NCBI GenBank assembly: GCA_036023115.1 | Contig: JAYKKT010000089.1 | Span: 13,212,001 to 13,276,000 of the forward strand | Reading direction: 5' to 3' | DNA from: Brasenia schreberi | Taxonomy: Eukaryota > Streptophyta > Magnoliopsida > Nymphaeales > Cabombaceae | Length of the DNA stretch: 64,000 nt | Shown: in pieces, positions 25,091-35,980 of the stretch | Layout: each line of letters begins with the position of its first letter | Numbering within the stretch: position 1 is the first letter of the stretch | Notes under the pieces: generated by a model | Told to the model about the DNA's origin: nothing | The model's input: the letters and a program-made list of their open reading frames with translations, nothing else | Database searches by the model: none | Program-made: the position numbers and the translations under genes

Positions 25091-26935
25091 TGCCAGAAAA
25101 TAAACTCCCTTATCAAGCTGTATATTAGACGGGACCGATGACAGTTAGGCGGACTCCATAAGCAACTTGGTGAACTTTTGAATGCAAGGATGGTCCGACT
25201 TTCAAAGAGTCATACTGCTATGGTGCTTTTCCAAAAGAAACATGATGGTTCTCTATGAATATGTATCATGCTCTAAATAAACTACTATAAGGGATTGATA
25301 TCTCTTCCCTTTGACTGTAGACCTATTTGATAGGTTAATCGGTGTATGATGGTTCACCAAATTGGATTTGAGATTGGGATACTGTTAGGTGCAGATTGCA
25401 TGAGTGATGAGGAGAAGACGACAATAGTGAGTTGCTACGGCTCCTTCGAATTCCTAGTCGTGACGTTCATACTCGCCAATGCCACCACAACATTCAGCCG
25501 CCTCTGAATGAAGTCTTGTGATTTCTTGCTGGGAACATACTATGGGACACAATTTGGTTAGGATGGACCCATAAAAGATTTTAGTCATTGTAGAGTGGAA
25601 GCACCGAGAGGTATAACTAAGCTTAGGAGTTTTTACGCTTAGTTAATTATTGTCACAAGTTTATACTGGGATTCTTGTGATTGGCCGCACCACTAACAAA
25701 ACTTTTGAAGAAGGGAGTCCCTTGGTGATGGGACGAGCGTTATGTGAAGACATTCGAAGATCTCAAGAAGGCTATCTTGAACCTGCCTTGCATGTACTAA
25801 ACTTTGCAACACCTTTCAAGCTACATATTGATGCGAGTAATCAGACAATTGTTGGTATCTTGGTCTAGGAGGGACATCTAGTATCTCTTGAGAAACACAA
25901 GCTCAAAGGGGATGAGTTACATTATCCTACCTATGAAAAAAATTTATTGGTTGTTATTCATTGTTTGCAGGTTTGGTATATCATTCATCATTGTTACGGA
26001 CAACATCACTAACATATTCTTAAAGATGCAAAAGAAGTTTATGGCCTCCTACAACCACTACCAATGGACCATGGCCATCTATTACCATGGACTTTGCTAT
26101 TGGTTTTCTTAATGGTAATGGTATGAGTCAGTTTTTGTTGTTGTAGATAGGTTTTCAAAATATGTAGTTTTTATGGCAGTTGTAATAGATTGTTAAGCTT
26201 AGGACGCAGCCGGCCTATTTATGAAGAATGTCATGAAGCATTTTGGCATACCACAGGAGATTGTGCCCAACAGGGATGCACACTTTACAAGCAACTTTTG
26301 AGAGGAACTCTTCAATTGGATGGGAATGAAACTCTTCTGCTCAATGGTTAATCATCCCTAAACCGATGGACAAATGGAGCGGCTCAACACACTCTTGGAA
26401 GAATACTTGCACCATTATGTGAGGCAAGTCAAAAAAAAATGGGTGAGCCTATTAGAGATGGCACAAATTTCAAACAATGTGCATAGAACCTTCGAAACTA
26501 GTAAGAGTCCATTTGAACTTACAATAGGGTGGTAGCTCTTACTCCCCCTCGACTAGGTGCAAGGAGGTACCAACTGGAGCTGCCTCGCGGCCCTCAAAGA
26601 AATTCGTGAGCATCACACATTGCTTGAAGAGGCTCGCATGTCCTTGGAGCGTGCAAGGGCAAGGATGGACACTTACGCGAATTGCAAGCGGAATGAACAA
26701 GAGTTTGATACAGTGATCGAGTATGGTTTCGCATACCGGACTACATTTGAAAGCAAGTCTAATGTGGGATTCAACTCAACATAAAAAGCCCTTATTCGAC
26801 AACGCTATTTGAAATGGAAAGGATTGGTAGTATGGCTTATAATTGCTTCTACCAGAGAAGCTCAAAATACATTTAGTGTTTTACTTGAGCCAACTCAAAC
26901 CGTGCTATAAAGGCCATTCCCACTTAGAGAGAGAC
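25091..26935 (+). pseudogene. Gypsy-A pol remnant with internal deletion
   Basis: Ty3/Gypsy pol blocks are readable in order. RT: KLDLRLGY (about 25360), GSFEFLV (25438) and a degraded NATTTFSRL. RNase H: FKLHIDASN (about 25819), EGHLVS, then VVIHCLQVW (about 25950). Then the reading jumps to the integrase region: LLQPLPMDHG, MDFAIGFLNGNG (about 26090), RFSKY (26149) and NPKPMDKWSG-like text (about 26360). It ends in the conserved KIHLVFYLSQLKPC block (26866-26908), the C-terminal integrase/chromodomain boundary of chromovirus-type Gypsy. Compared with the family, the segment between the RNase H and integrase core is missing. Stops are frequent. Confidence 0.7.
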
Positions 26936-26954
26936 AACTACCACCCTTTCTCAA

Positions 26955-27745
26955 TTCGTCCTTCAATTCAGTCCAAGAAGGGATCAATGGTCGGCCTTTA
27001 TTGTCTGTCGTTCTTTACTTGACTCTCCACCAAAGTTTGGTCTCCATCAAGGTATAGTATGGCTTGTATGAGTTGATCATACTCTCGTATTTTCACAGTT
27101 TCAAAATAAGTATCAACATCATATATCTAGTTCTCAAGTATCTTGCTATCTCAAACAACCTCATATTTCCGAGGTTCGATTGCCTTTGGACGTTGTGGAG
27201 CAAACACCATATAAGGATCAGCTGATGCATTCATGGCTGGTCGGAATAGTACTTGCAAAGTATCGACCGTAAGGACTACTTGTAAAGTGGCTTGACTTGT
27301 GTTGGTTGTGGAGGTGTTTTCCCTTAAAGCATCAAGCTCCGGTTGAGGATACATGAGTTGTTCTTCAAGAATGGTCATTTTATCTACCAAAGGTACTGAC
27401 ATAACTATGGGTGGGTTGTCATCTTTGAATGGGGAGTGCTACGGGAGTGTGTTTGGATAATAGGGTTTCAAAGGGATCAAGCATCGACCGTTATCCTTTG
27501 TTTCTTCTTGAACTTGATCATGAAGGTCTTCTTATAAACAAGGAATGGGCAGAGAAAAGGACGATGCTCCCGTTCAATATTTCTTGAATGTGAATGGCTG
27601 CGGATAAATTGAATTGGATTCCCTTAACTTGAGGTAAGGCCTTCTATATATGCCTCTTGCCCTCATGGTTGGATGCTTGAACCAAAGAAGAGGATCTCCA
27701 ACTTTAGGAAAGGAGATATTTTTTCAAAATTTATAAGGGATCACC
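26955..27745 (-). pseudogene. Gypsy-B gag and leader, inverted copy
   Basis: Read on the - strand it encodes PLVDKMTILEEQLM, ENTSTTNTSQATLQVVLT and RPKAIEPRKYEVV (27402 down to 27151), and further down the LYLDG and W-RVK gag blocks (to about 26970). It aligns with 20050-20790 of Gypsy-A in opposite orientation and is better preserved. Its leader continues at 31003-31200 beyond the LINE insertion. Confidence 0.75.
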
Positions 27746-28109
27746 CTTGCATTGATGGTCTCAAGCCCGAATAAAGAAGGAAGGTTGTGTTAAGCTTCCG
27801 ACAACCAGCATAAAACTTTGTCAGATTTTTATATCATGGATTACACAAATTATGAGCATTGCTTTAGGGCATCCCCAACTAGCGACGTGTTGCAGAGCCT
27901 AAATACAGTGATAAGTAAGCAAAGGCCACTACATTTTCACCCGGATTTAGTGAATCAATTGTAGAGAGGGTTCCCACATCATGGACGGGTGTGAGTAAAG
28001 AGGTTAGTCCCGCTACATTGTTGCATGAATGTAGTAAATAATTTATAGAGAGGGTTTCCGCATTTTTAATATGGATGGATGCAAGGGTTAAGGAAGCTAG
28101 TCCTAAATA

Positions 28110-30958
28110 ATAAGATTCGTATTAGTTCTTAGAATATCGGAACATTATCCGATAAGCTAATGGAGGTGGTAGATACTATATTCGGAGAAAGATTCATATT
28201 ATATGTTTACAAGAGACAAAGTGGGTGGAAGAAAAAGCAAAGGAGATAGAGGATAAAGGGTCTAAATTATGGTACTCAGGTAAGGAAAAAGCTCGAAACA
28301 GAGTTGGTATTATCATAATAAAGGATAGTATAGTAGACATACAACGATATGGTGACCGAATCATGATGTTGAAATTAGTGTTAGGAACAGAGGTTTTGAA
28401 TATAGTTTGTACTTACGCACCCAAAGTAGGATTAGAAGATAGTATAAAGATAACTTTTTGAGAAGATTTCGATAAGGTGATTGAAAGGATTCCACAAAGG
28501 AAGATGATTTGTTTAGGAAGAGACTTAAATGGATATGTCGATAAAGAGGCATTAGGATGTCAAGGTATTCATGGAAACTTTGGTTTTGGGGATATAAATG
28601 AGGAAGGTAGGGAAATTTTATATTTTGCTATGGCATTTGATCTCTTTATAGTCAATACAATATTCAAAAAATGAGATGAACATTCAATTACTTATAAGAG
28701 TGGCTTATCACAAACACAAATTGAGTACTTTATTTGTAAAAAAAAAAGATAGAGCATGTTATAAAGATTATAAGGTAATTTTAGGAGAAAGCTTAACCAT
28801 CCAACATCAACTTTTAGTTATTGATTTACAAATAAAAAAATGGACAAAGAAGAAAAAAATGCATCAAGCTATTCGGACTAAATGGTGGAACCTCAAAAAC
28901 GAGAAAGAAGATATATTTAAACAGAAAGTCCTTCAAGGAGATGTTTGGAATTATATTGGTACACTTTGTGATATGTAGAACAATCTGACTATACATATTA
29001 GAAAAGTGGCAAAAGATGTGTTATGTGAATCTAAGGGAGGTGTACCGATACAAAAAGAAGCTTGGTGGTGGAGTGAAGTAGTGTAAAATAAAATTAAGGC
29101 AAAGAGGGCATGTTACAAATTACATTATGCTAAGAAAACTAGTAAAACTTTAGAGGCTTATAAGAAAGTAAAGAAGAAAGTGAAAAAGGTTGTCAGTGAA
29201 GCAAAAGCTAAAATTTGGGAGGATTTATATAAAAAAAACTCAACTCAAAAGAGGGTGAAAGATATTTTTAAGACAACTAGGGCTAGAGATAAGAAAACTA
29301 AATATCTTAGTTATGTTAGATGAATCAAGGACGAGGATGAAAAAATTCTAGTGGCAAATGATGATATAAGAAATAGATAGAAAAACTATTTTTATAAGCT
29401 TTTTAATGAAAATAAAAATGTTAGTATTAGCTTAGGAGAGTTAGCCAAATCAGAAAAGTATATAAACCACAATTTTTACCGACGTATTCAAAAGAATGAA
29501 GTCAAAGAGGCTCTTAAACATATGAAGGGTAGTAAATCGGTATGACCAGATAATATTCCTATAGAAGTTTGGAAAATACTAGGAGAAATAGGAATCACTT
29601 GGTTCACAAGACTATTTAATGAAATATGGAAAAACCAAAAGATACCCGAGGAATGGAGAGCAAGTACACTTATACCCATATATAAGAACAAGGGAGACAT
29701 TCAAAATTGTGCGAATTATCGAGGCATGAAGTTAATGAGCCATACTATGAAATTGTGAAAAAGAATTATCGAACGTAGGTTAAGACAAGTATCAAGTACA
29801 ACAGAGAACCAATTTGGATTAATGCCAAGCAGATTTATTGTTGAAGCGATTCACCTTTTGAGATGTCTTATGGAACATTTTAGAGCAAAAGACAAAGACA
29901 TTCACATGATATGTATTGATCTAGAAAAAAATTACGATAGGGTATCGATGGAGGTTCTTTGGAAAACCTTTGAAAAAAAAGGTGTCCCATTGACATACAT
30001 TAACCTTACAAGAGACATATACGATGATGCAAAAACATTTGTGAGGACTCATGAAGAAATAATAGACTTCTTAGAAGTTAATATTGGGTTACATTAAGGA
30101 TCAACTTTAAGTCCATACGTATTTATAATGGTGATTGATGAGTTAACAAAACATATTCAAGATGAAGTACCTTGGTGTATGTTATTTATAGATGACATTG
30201 TGTTAGTGGAGGAGTCTAAGGAAAAAGTTAATAGAAAATTGGAACTATGGAGAAAAACATTAAAAAAACAAAGGCCTCTAACTTAGCAGAACAAAGACAG
30301 AATATATAGAATGTAAGTTTGATCATTTAGTTATTTCACAGGACATAAAAATTAAAATTGGCACACATTACATCCCCAAAAGAAAAATTTTAAATACCTA
30401 GGGTCAATTTTTCAGAGTAATGGAAGAATTGATGGAGATGTTACGCATAAAATTAATGTTGATTGGTTAAAATGGAAAGGTGCATCAAGTATTCTTTGTG
30501 ATAAGAAGATACCATTAATGTTAAAAAGTAAATATTATAGAGCAACAATTAGACCTATCATGTTTTATGGTTGTGAGTGTTGGGGAGTTAATCATCAATA
30601 TTTACAAAAGATGTTTGTGACAGGTATGAAGATGTTGAGATGAATGAGTGGTCATACAAGAAAAGACCATATACATAATGAGGTTATTAGAAACAAATTA
30701 GGAGTCGTACTAATGGAGGATAAAATGAGAGAATATCGTTTAAGATGATTTAAACATATAGAAAGAAGATCAAAAGAAGAACCTATAAGAAGGTATGAAA
30801 AACTAAATTTAGAAAGTATTAAAAGATGCAAAGGATGACCACAAAAGTGTTGGAAAGAAACAATAAAGAATAATATAGCTTATTGTGGGTTAAATGCTAG
30901 CATGGCACATGATAGGGCTATGTGGAAACAAAGAATCCATGTAGCCGACCTCATCTAG
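28110..30958 (+). pseudogene. LINE ORF: endonuclease-reverse transcriptase remnant
   Basis: A single protein would copy element RNA at a nicked target site (target-primed reverse transcription). Endonuclease motifs are readable at about 28200-28740 and reverse transcriptase at about 29500-30240. A C-terminal region with MREYRLR-FKHIERR follows at about 30727-30765. In-frame stops replace Trp expected in the family at 28459, 29321, 29543, 29756, 30641, 30746 and 30836, all TGA. Frameshifts occur at about 28180 and 30285. It cannot be translated as one protein. Confidence 0.85.
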
Positions 30959-30974
30959 TATGGGAAAAGGCTTA

Positions 30975-31002
30975 GTTGTTGTTGTTGTTGTTGTTGTTGG
31001 TT
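30975..31002 (+). repeat. (TTG)n 3' tail of the LINE
   Basis: About nine TTG units directly after the ORF end, the usual 3' terminus of plant RTE elements. Confidence 0.9.
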
Positions 31003-31200
31003 TACCTTTTGGCAGTCTCTAAAGTCAAGGAGCACATACTCCTACGGCCCTACCTTTTGAATTTAACTTTAAATTCAAACACCTCTATTGTAGGATCTTC
31101 CTAAAACCATGGAGGAGTTATTTTTCTTTTGAATTGGAGTTCGAAAATCAAATTTGAATTTGATTTCCTCTGTGATGGATCTTCTAAAGTTGGAAGATCG
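31003..31200 (-). mobile_element. Gypsy-B leader, outer part
   Basis: The reverse complement matches 19795-19985 of Gypsy-A. Shared text includes GGAAATCAAATT, AATTCAAA and CCTTGAC. The LINE separates it from the rest of Gypsy-B at 27745. Confidence 0.7.
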
Positions 31201-33394
31201 CCCAATATCCAACCTGACCACAAAGCTAACACGGTTTATCCAACCATGGGCAAGAAATACCATGACCAAAGGGAGATGCACGCTGAGAGCAGAGACTGAA
31301 GAGAGAGAGTGTTATTTACAAAAGTTCGGATTACGGAGCCCTAATCCTTTATTTATAGGTTGTATGATGGATCACGGATCATGGGTTCAATCCAGATGGT
31401 GCACCTCTCCATCCCGTAACCATTCTCATGTAAATACTTCAAAAAAATTTCATGCAAAAAGATAGACCGAAAACACTTCTCAAGCCAAAGCCCAAGTCCG
31501 TCCCAACATACTCATGTGTAGTATAACATGTCCTTCCCAAGCTTTTTGAACTAAAGACATGTGAGTTTGTCTCATTCTTCAATATGAAACTAAACTTTGT
31601 TTTCTCTTAATCTTCACATGCCCAAGTCCCTCAAATGTGACTTTTTATATTTTAAGACTTTCACATATATCAATGATACATCAATTGAATATTTATAGAT
31701 GTTAAATATGAATTAAATGTTATTAATGCACATGGGTATAATTAACCCAATCATAACTAACATTAAATCCAACAAAGGGTGCTGCCCGATGGCCTTGTCC
31801 CCTAGGAGTTATGCTCTACCAACTGAGGACTGAATGTGGTGGTGCTATGCCCAAGGGGGGGCATCCTGAATGCCTCTTCCTCATTCTCCCTTCCATGCTC
31901 ACTCGGGTGCTCTCTCTCTAAGGGTGACCGACTGGAACACTAGAAAACCAACTCCTTTTTATATCACCAAGGAGTACGACACAATAATACTACAAGGACA
32001 CTTAGGGCGGGACAGTCCCAGAACCCTTATTCCCCTCAAGTGGATCCAAGGGGTCCACTTATTAGACCCGCATGGGCTCTCCCTAGGTGAGCCACTCAAA
32101 CATGCACGGTTTTGATGCTAAACCTCCCTTGAGTCCGAAGCAGATGGCCCGTGTGCCTTGCGGATAAGCGCTGACAAACTCAACCGTCCTGGCTGCATTC
32201 TAGTGCTCAAATTGGTGCTTCCTTTTCAAAGAGGCTGCTATTCTTTTGGTTTTCATTTGGTACCTGGATCGAACTCATGTCTTTCAACTAGTGAGTCAAT
32301 GTTCGTGTCCCCAATGTTCTCTTGCATGTATTTGGTGCTAATGCAAAACTTCACAGATCAAGTTCTAGAACTTTAGACCCCGGAGAGGTGGACCTGGTGT
32401 GTGGCTTGTTTGAGTCTGCATTTCGTTAGGTCTTTGTCTTATCCAAGTCGTAGGACCCACTTGCATGTGAAGTGTGTCGGTAAGACGACTAGCTGGTTTC
32501 TCTTTTCTAGTCCTTCATGGAGCCTGGTTCCCTTCTCGGCCTTCTCCTTTGATTTGATTTAGAATATTTGTTTTGTCAATGAGATCAAAGATGATTTTCT
32601 CTTTTTCATCAGCTGATTTATGGGCTTTTGAGGGTCTGAAAGGTACCGAGTCATGAACTGCTTGGTCAAATTTTCTCAGTTAACCATTACCGAAATCAAA
32701 AGCTCTTGAAATCCATTCTAAAATATTCGACCGAGATTTATATTTACTTGTAAATATATAATTACAGTAATATGTAGGCATTATTTATATATTTTAAGGT
32801 ACTAAGGTAATTAACAATGTTAGCTAATATTTTAATATGTTATATCAATTATTTTGAAATGATAGTTTATCTCTCTATGTTTACCTCTCGATCTTTCATG
32901 GTAGCTCTCCTGTCGATTGAATACTGTCTAAGACATCATGGTGGGTGGACGATAACTCAGACTTTTCAGATCATGTTGACTTCTGGGCTCAAGATAGAGT
33001 ATGGGTGAAGGATGTAGTAATGGATTAAGACCACCAGTTGCAAAATCTGACTCTGTCCGTGTTGACTTGATTTGATTCGCTGCCGCTTCTATACAAGGCA
33101 AACTCCATTAACCAACGGAGAGGACTATGGTGGGAATGACTTGGGATGCTTCTTTCTCTTCTATGTTACAATTAGAGGCCGAAGCCTAACACAAACGCAT
33201 GCACTTCCCGAGAATCGAACTCAAGTGGGCATCAAAGAGCCCTAACAGTGGGTGTGACTTGTGATACTTCTTGTTCCCGTCGGTTAGGCTTAGCAATTAT
33301 GCCCCTACACTGGATTTCTTTGAAATTCCGCCAAGTGACTTGTAGTCTTGTCTCGGAAGGAACAAGTGACTTGACCATGGATGGAGACAAGTTC
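31201..33394. other. Repeat-derived intergenic DNA
   Basis: No gene seen. A tRNA-D-arm-like word on the - strand lies at 31807-31826 (TCCTCAGTTGGTAGAGCATA). SINE-like text on the - strand lies at about 33165-33260 (CGAGAATCGAACTC), related to 39818-39985. The rest is unassigned. Confidence 0.35.
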
Positions 33395-33808
33395 TTTAAG
33401 TAGTTGGTGGTCACTATTGGCTCGAATTAATGTCAATGAAATACACAAAGAAGGGTCCTCTTCCCAGATTTAATGAGTTGTTTTTCAAAAAAGATAAACT
33501 TTATTTAAAACCATTTTTTGCTATTTTGAAAAGTCTTAGGCATTTCTCGGATGAACATGGAATGACTTTTAATGGGAAGCTTAGAGAGAAAAACTCGGAA
33601 CAGAAAAAAGTCAAGGTATATATACGATGAAATATAGAAAATACATATATATTATATTATCATCTTCTTGAGGAAACCCTCTACAGGTAATCGGGTCTCT
33701 CTCCTTTCTTTTTTTTCTTCCCTTTCTTCTTCCTTCTCATCTACTGGGATACGACTTTCGTTGCATTCACTGGAACTCTCTACGGACGTGAAAAACTTGT
33801 CAGCTTCA
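33395..33808 (+). repeat. Copia-2 5' LTR
   Basis: Direct copy at 39102-39517, with shared TATATATAC, TCTTCTTGAG and CTTCCTTCTCATCTACT text. It ends CTTCA. Confidence 0.88.
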
Positions 33809-33812
33809 ACAC

Positions 33813-33824
33813 TGGTATCATAGT
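33813..33824 (+). other. Copia-2 primer binding site, mutated
   Basis: TGGTATCATAGT, a two-base-changed form of the initiator-Met site seen in Copia-1, lies four bases after the LTR. Confidence 0.8.
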
Positions 33825-35269
33825 TTTTCTCAAGGTCTTTACAACTTCATAAAGGTATGTCAACCTTGTAGAAAAGGAAAGAATGTTAAAATTATGTCGA
33901 AAGTTTTTTTGGCGTCTCATAAAAAAATTGGGGGAAACAGAATCAAAATGTTTTTGTTTCTCTAGTGTGAGGTAGACGATAGCCAAAAGTTGCCCCATCA
34001 CAGACGGCCTTAGACAAGCCACATACTAAAAACATAAAGTTTATGTTTTTGTGGTCTGAGGTAGATGACTTTCGGAAGCCGCCCCACCTTAGGCAAGTCA
34101 TGGGCCTAAAATAGTACAGGCGACATGGATGTTGTTGAGGAAAGAAAAGACAGTAGAAGGGAAGAATCAAAGACGACACGAGGCAGACAACCTCACTCTC
34201 CCCATATTCTCCTTCTCCGCCCATGATTCTCCATCGAGATTCAACCATCGCTTTACAAGGGTGAGCCGGAAGGTGGTGGAAGCAACCAACGGGTCAACAA
34301 TGTCGAGATTGGTGGCTCAAGCGACTGTCATGATGTCGAGTATGTTCGAGAGGTTGGAGTCACGAGCGAGGGACTATTTACGGAGGTAATGACTGAGGAG
34401 GGGGTGTGGAGGTCAGGCCGATGGCGACAAAACTGCCCTGGTTGTCTTCCTCTCTCTCCTCCAATTAATTATATTCCATGGTTTCGACAAAACCATAGGC
34501 TACAAAACTGCGGGCGTTAAACCGCCCAAGGTAGTAGTTTATCGGAAACCATCGGTAACAGACTAAAATGTTTGTTATGTCCTTATACAAAATAAAAAAT
34601 TATGAAATACCATGGGAGTAAAATTATGATAATGTACAGATATTAACATATGAAAAGACTAATTAACCCTTATAGAATGAAAACGTCTTTTCTTCCCTCT
34701 GATAGTATGTAAAACTACGAAATATTAGGTTATAATTTTACAATTTTATTCTTGGTCAATATTTTGATTTAGAGATCCCAATATTCAAGTTATTTTACGG
34801 AAGTGACCCTCAATGTTTAACATATTATCCATTTGTGCCACTTGAGAAAAGTATATTTTTGGCCTTGTATTTTTTGAAAAATGCAGTGAGCAATTTTTTT
34901 ACTATTTTATCCTTAGTTTTCTGATATTTTCAAAAAGGTAAATATGCGTGGAAATATTTATAGTTCAATATTTAGACATTATGGATATTGCATTTAGGTG
35001 TCTGACTATTTTTTTTATTGATTCTTTAAGAAATATCCTATGTTTATTTAATGTATGTTTTATGTTTTGTATCTAAAAATATACAGACCCTCTTTTTGTT
35101 GTCTCTGCTAAATCATTTTAAAAAATGACTTCCAAGATATGTGTTTATGAATTGGCAAATACAAAAAAATTAAATGACCTAAATTTTTAAACATGAAATA
35201 GAAGAATCCCACTAACCTTAATTTTAGAGAAAGTTGATTATATACTTAGAAAAATAATTTTACCCCCTA

Positions 35270-35980
35270 CTTCAGTTGCAACAATTAAAGAGAAATAGAA
35301 GTAATATTTCTAAGAGATAATACTATAACTAAGACTATAATGTTAACCTACATGACTTTGAAGAATTTGAGATTGCTAAAAAATTATTTGATTCTTTGAA
35401 CACAAAATACAATATTATAGTTAAGCTGCATGTTCAACTAATCATTCAAAAATATAACTCTTATAAAATGAAAGAAGATGATAATTTAGTTGAACATATT
35501 AACCAAATGATGGTAATGGCTAGTGATTTAGTTATAGCAAAATCAGTCATCCTTGAACCAATGCAAATATCCACAATTCTAAACAATCTACCCCTTTCCT
35601 AGAATATGGTAAGCATAACGCTTAGATTTGGACCAGATTTTACCCTTTCTAAACTCACATTAAAACTAACAATTGAATAAGAACAAAAATATAAATAAAA
35701 AATTGCTAGTTGCTCAAGATGATTTAGGATCTAGCTCCAAAAGTAACCAGAATAAGAAAAAACAAATAAGAGATTTAGTAAGAATAACAAGGAGGATAGT
35801 CAAAACTTTAAGAAATCAAAGAAATCCACTTTTCAGATAAAGTGCTTCAATTATGGTAAGATGGAAACTACAAAAGAGATTGTGCAACAAGAAGAACAAT
35901 GCTGGAACAACCAATGACGCAACTTAATAGAAAAGCAATACATAATCTACGTCATTTTTAAGTGCCTCTACATGGACCGT
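35270..35980 (+). pseudogene. Copia-2 gag remnant
   Basis: KMKEDDNLVEHINQMMVMA (about 35467) and QISTILNNLPLS (35564-35600) align with Copia-1 gag. The zinc knuckle is reduced to KCFNYGKMETTK. Several stops are present. Confidence 0.75.

Larger units (their letters stand above)
27746..31002 (+). mobile_element. RTE-clade LINE retrotransposon, nearly full length, decayed
   Basis: A non-LTR element of the plant RTE (BovB-like) type. The 5' leader contains GATGGTCTCAAGCCCGAATA (27756). One ORF follows, with an apurinic endonuclease domain: QETKWVEEKAKE (about 28210), SGKEKARNRVG, TYAPKVG (28411) and LGRDLNG (28518). A reverse transcriptase follows: PDNIPIEVWK (29546), IYKNKG, NYRG (29716), CIDLEKNYDRVS (29914), a FIDD catalytic box (30187-30198, FADD in most relatives) and CWGVN (30579). 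The C-terminal block ends MWKQRIHVADLI. It ends at the (TTG)n tail typical of this clade. Many stops are present. It interrupts the inverted Gypsy-B leader. The length of about 3.26 kb suits a full-length copy. Confidence 0.88.

Noticed and set aside
31807..31826. tRNA gene on the - strand
   Set aside because: Only a D-arm-like word (TCCTCAGTTGGTAGAGCATA) is present. No T-arm word and no plausible anticodon or acceptor stem at the right spacing.
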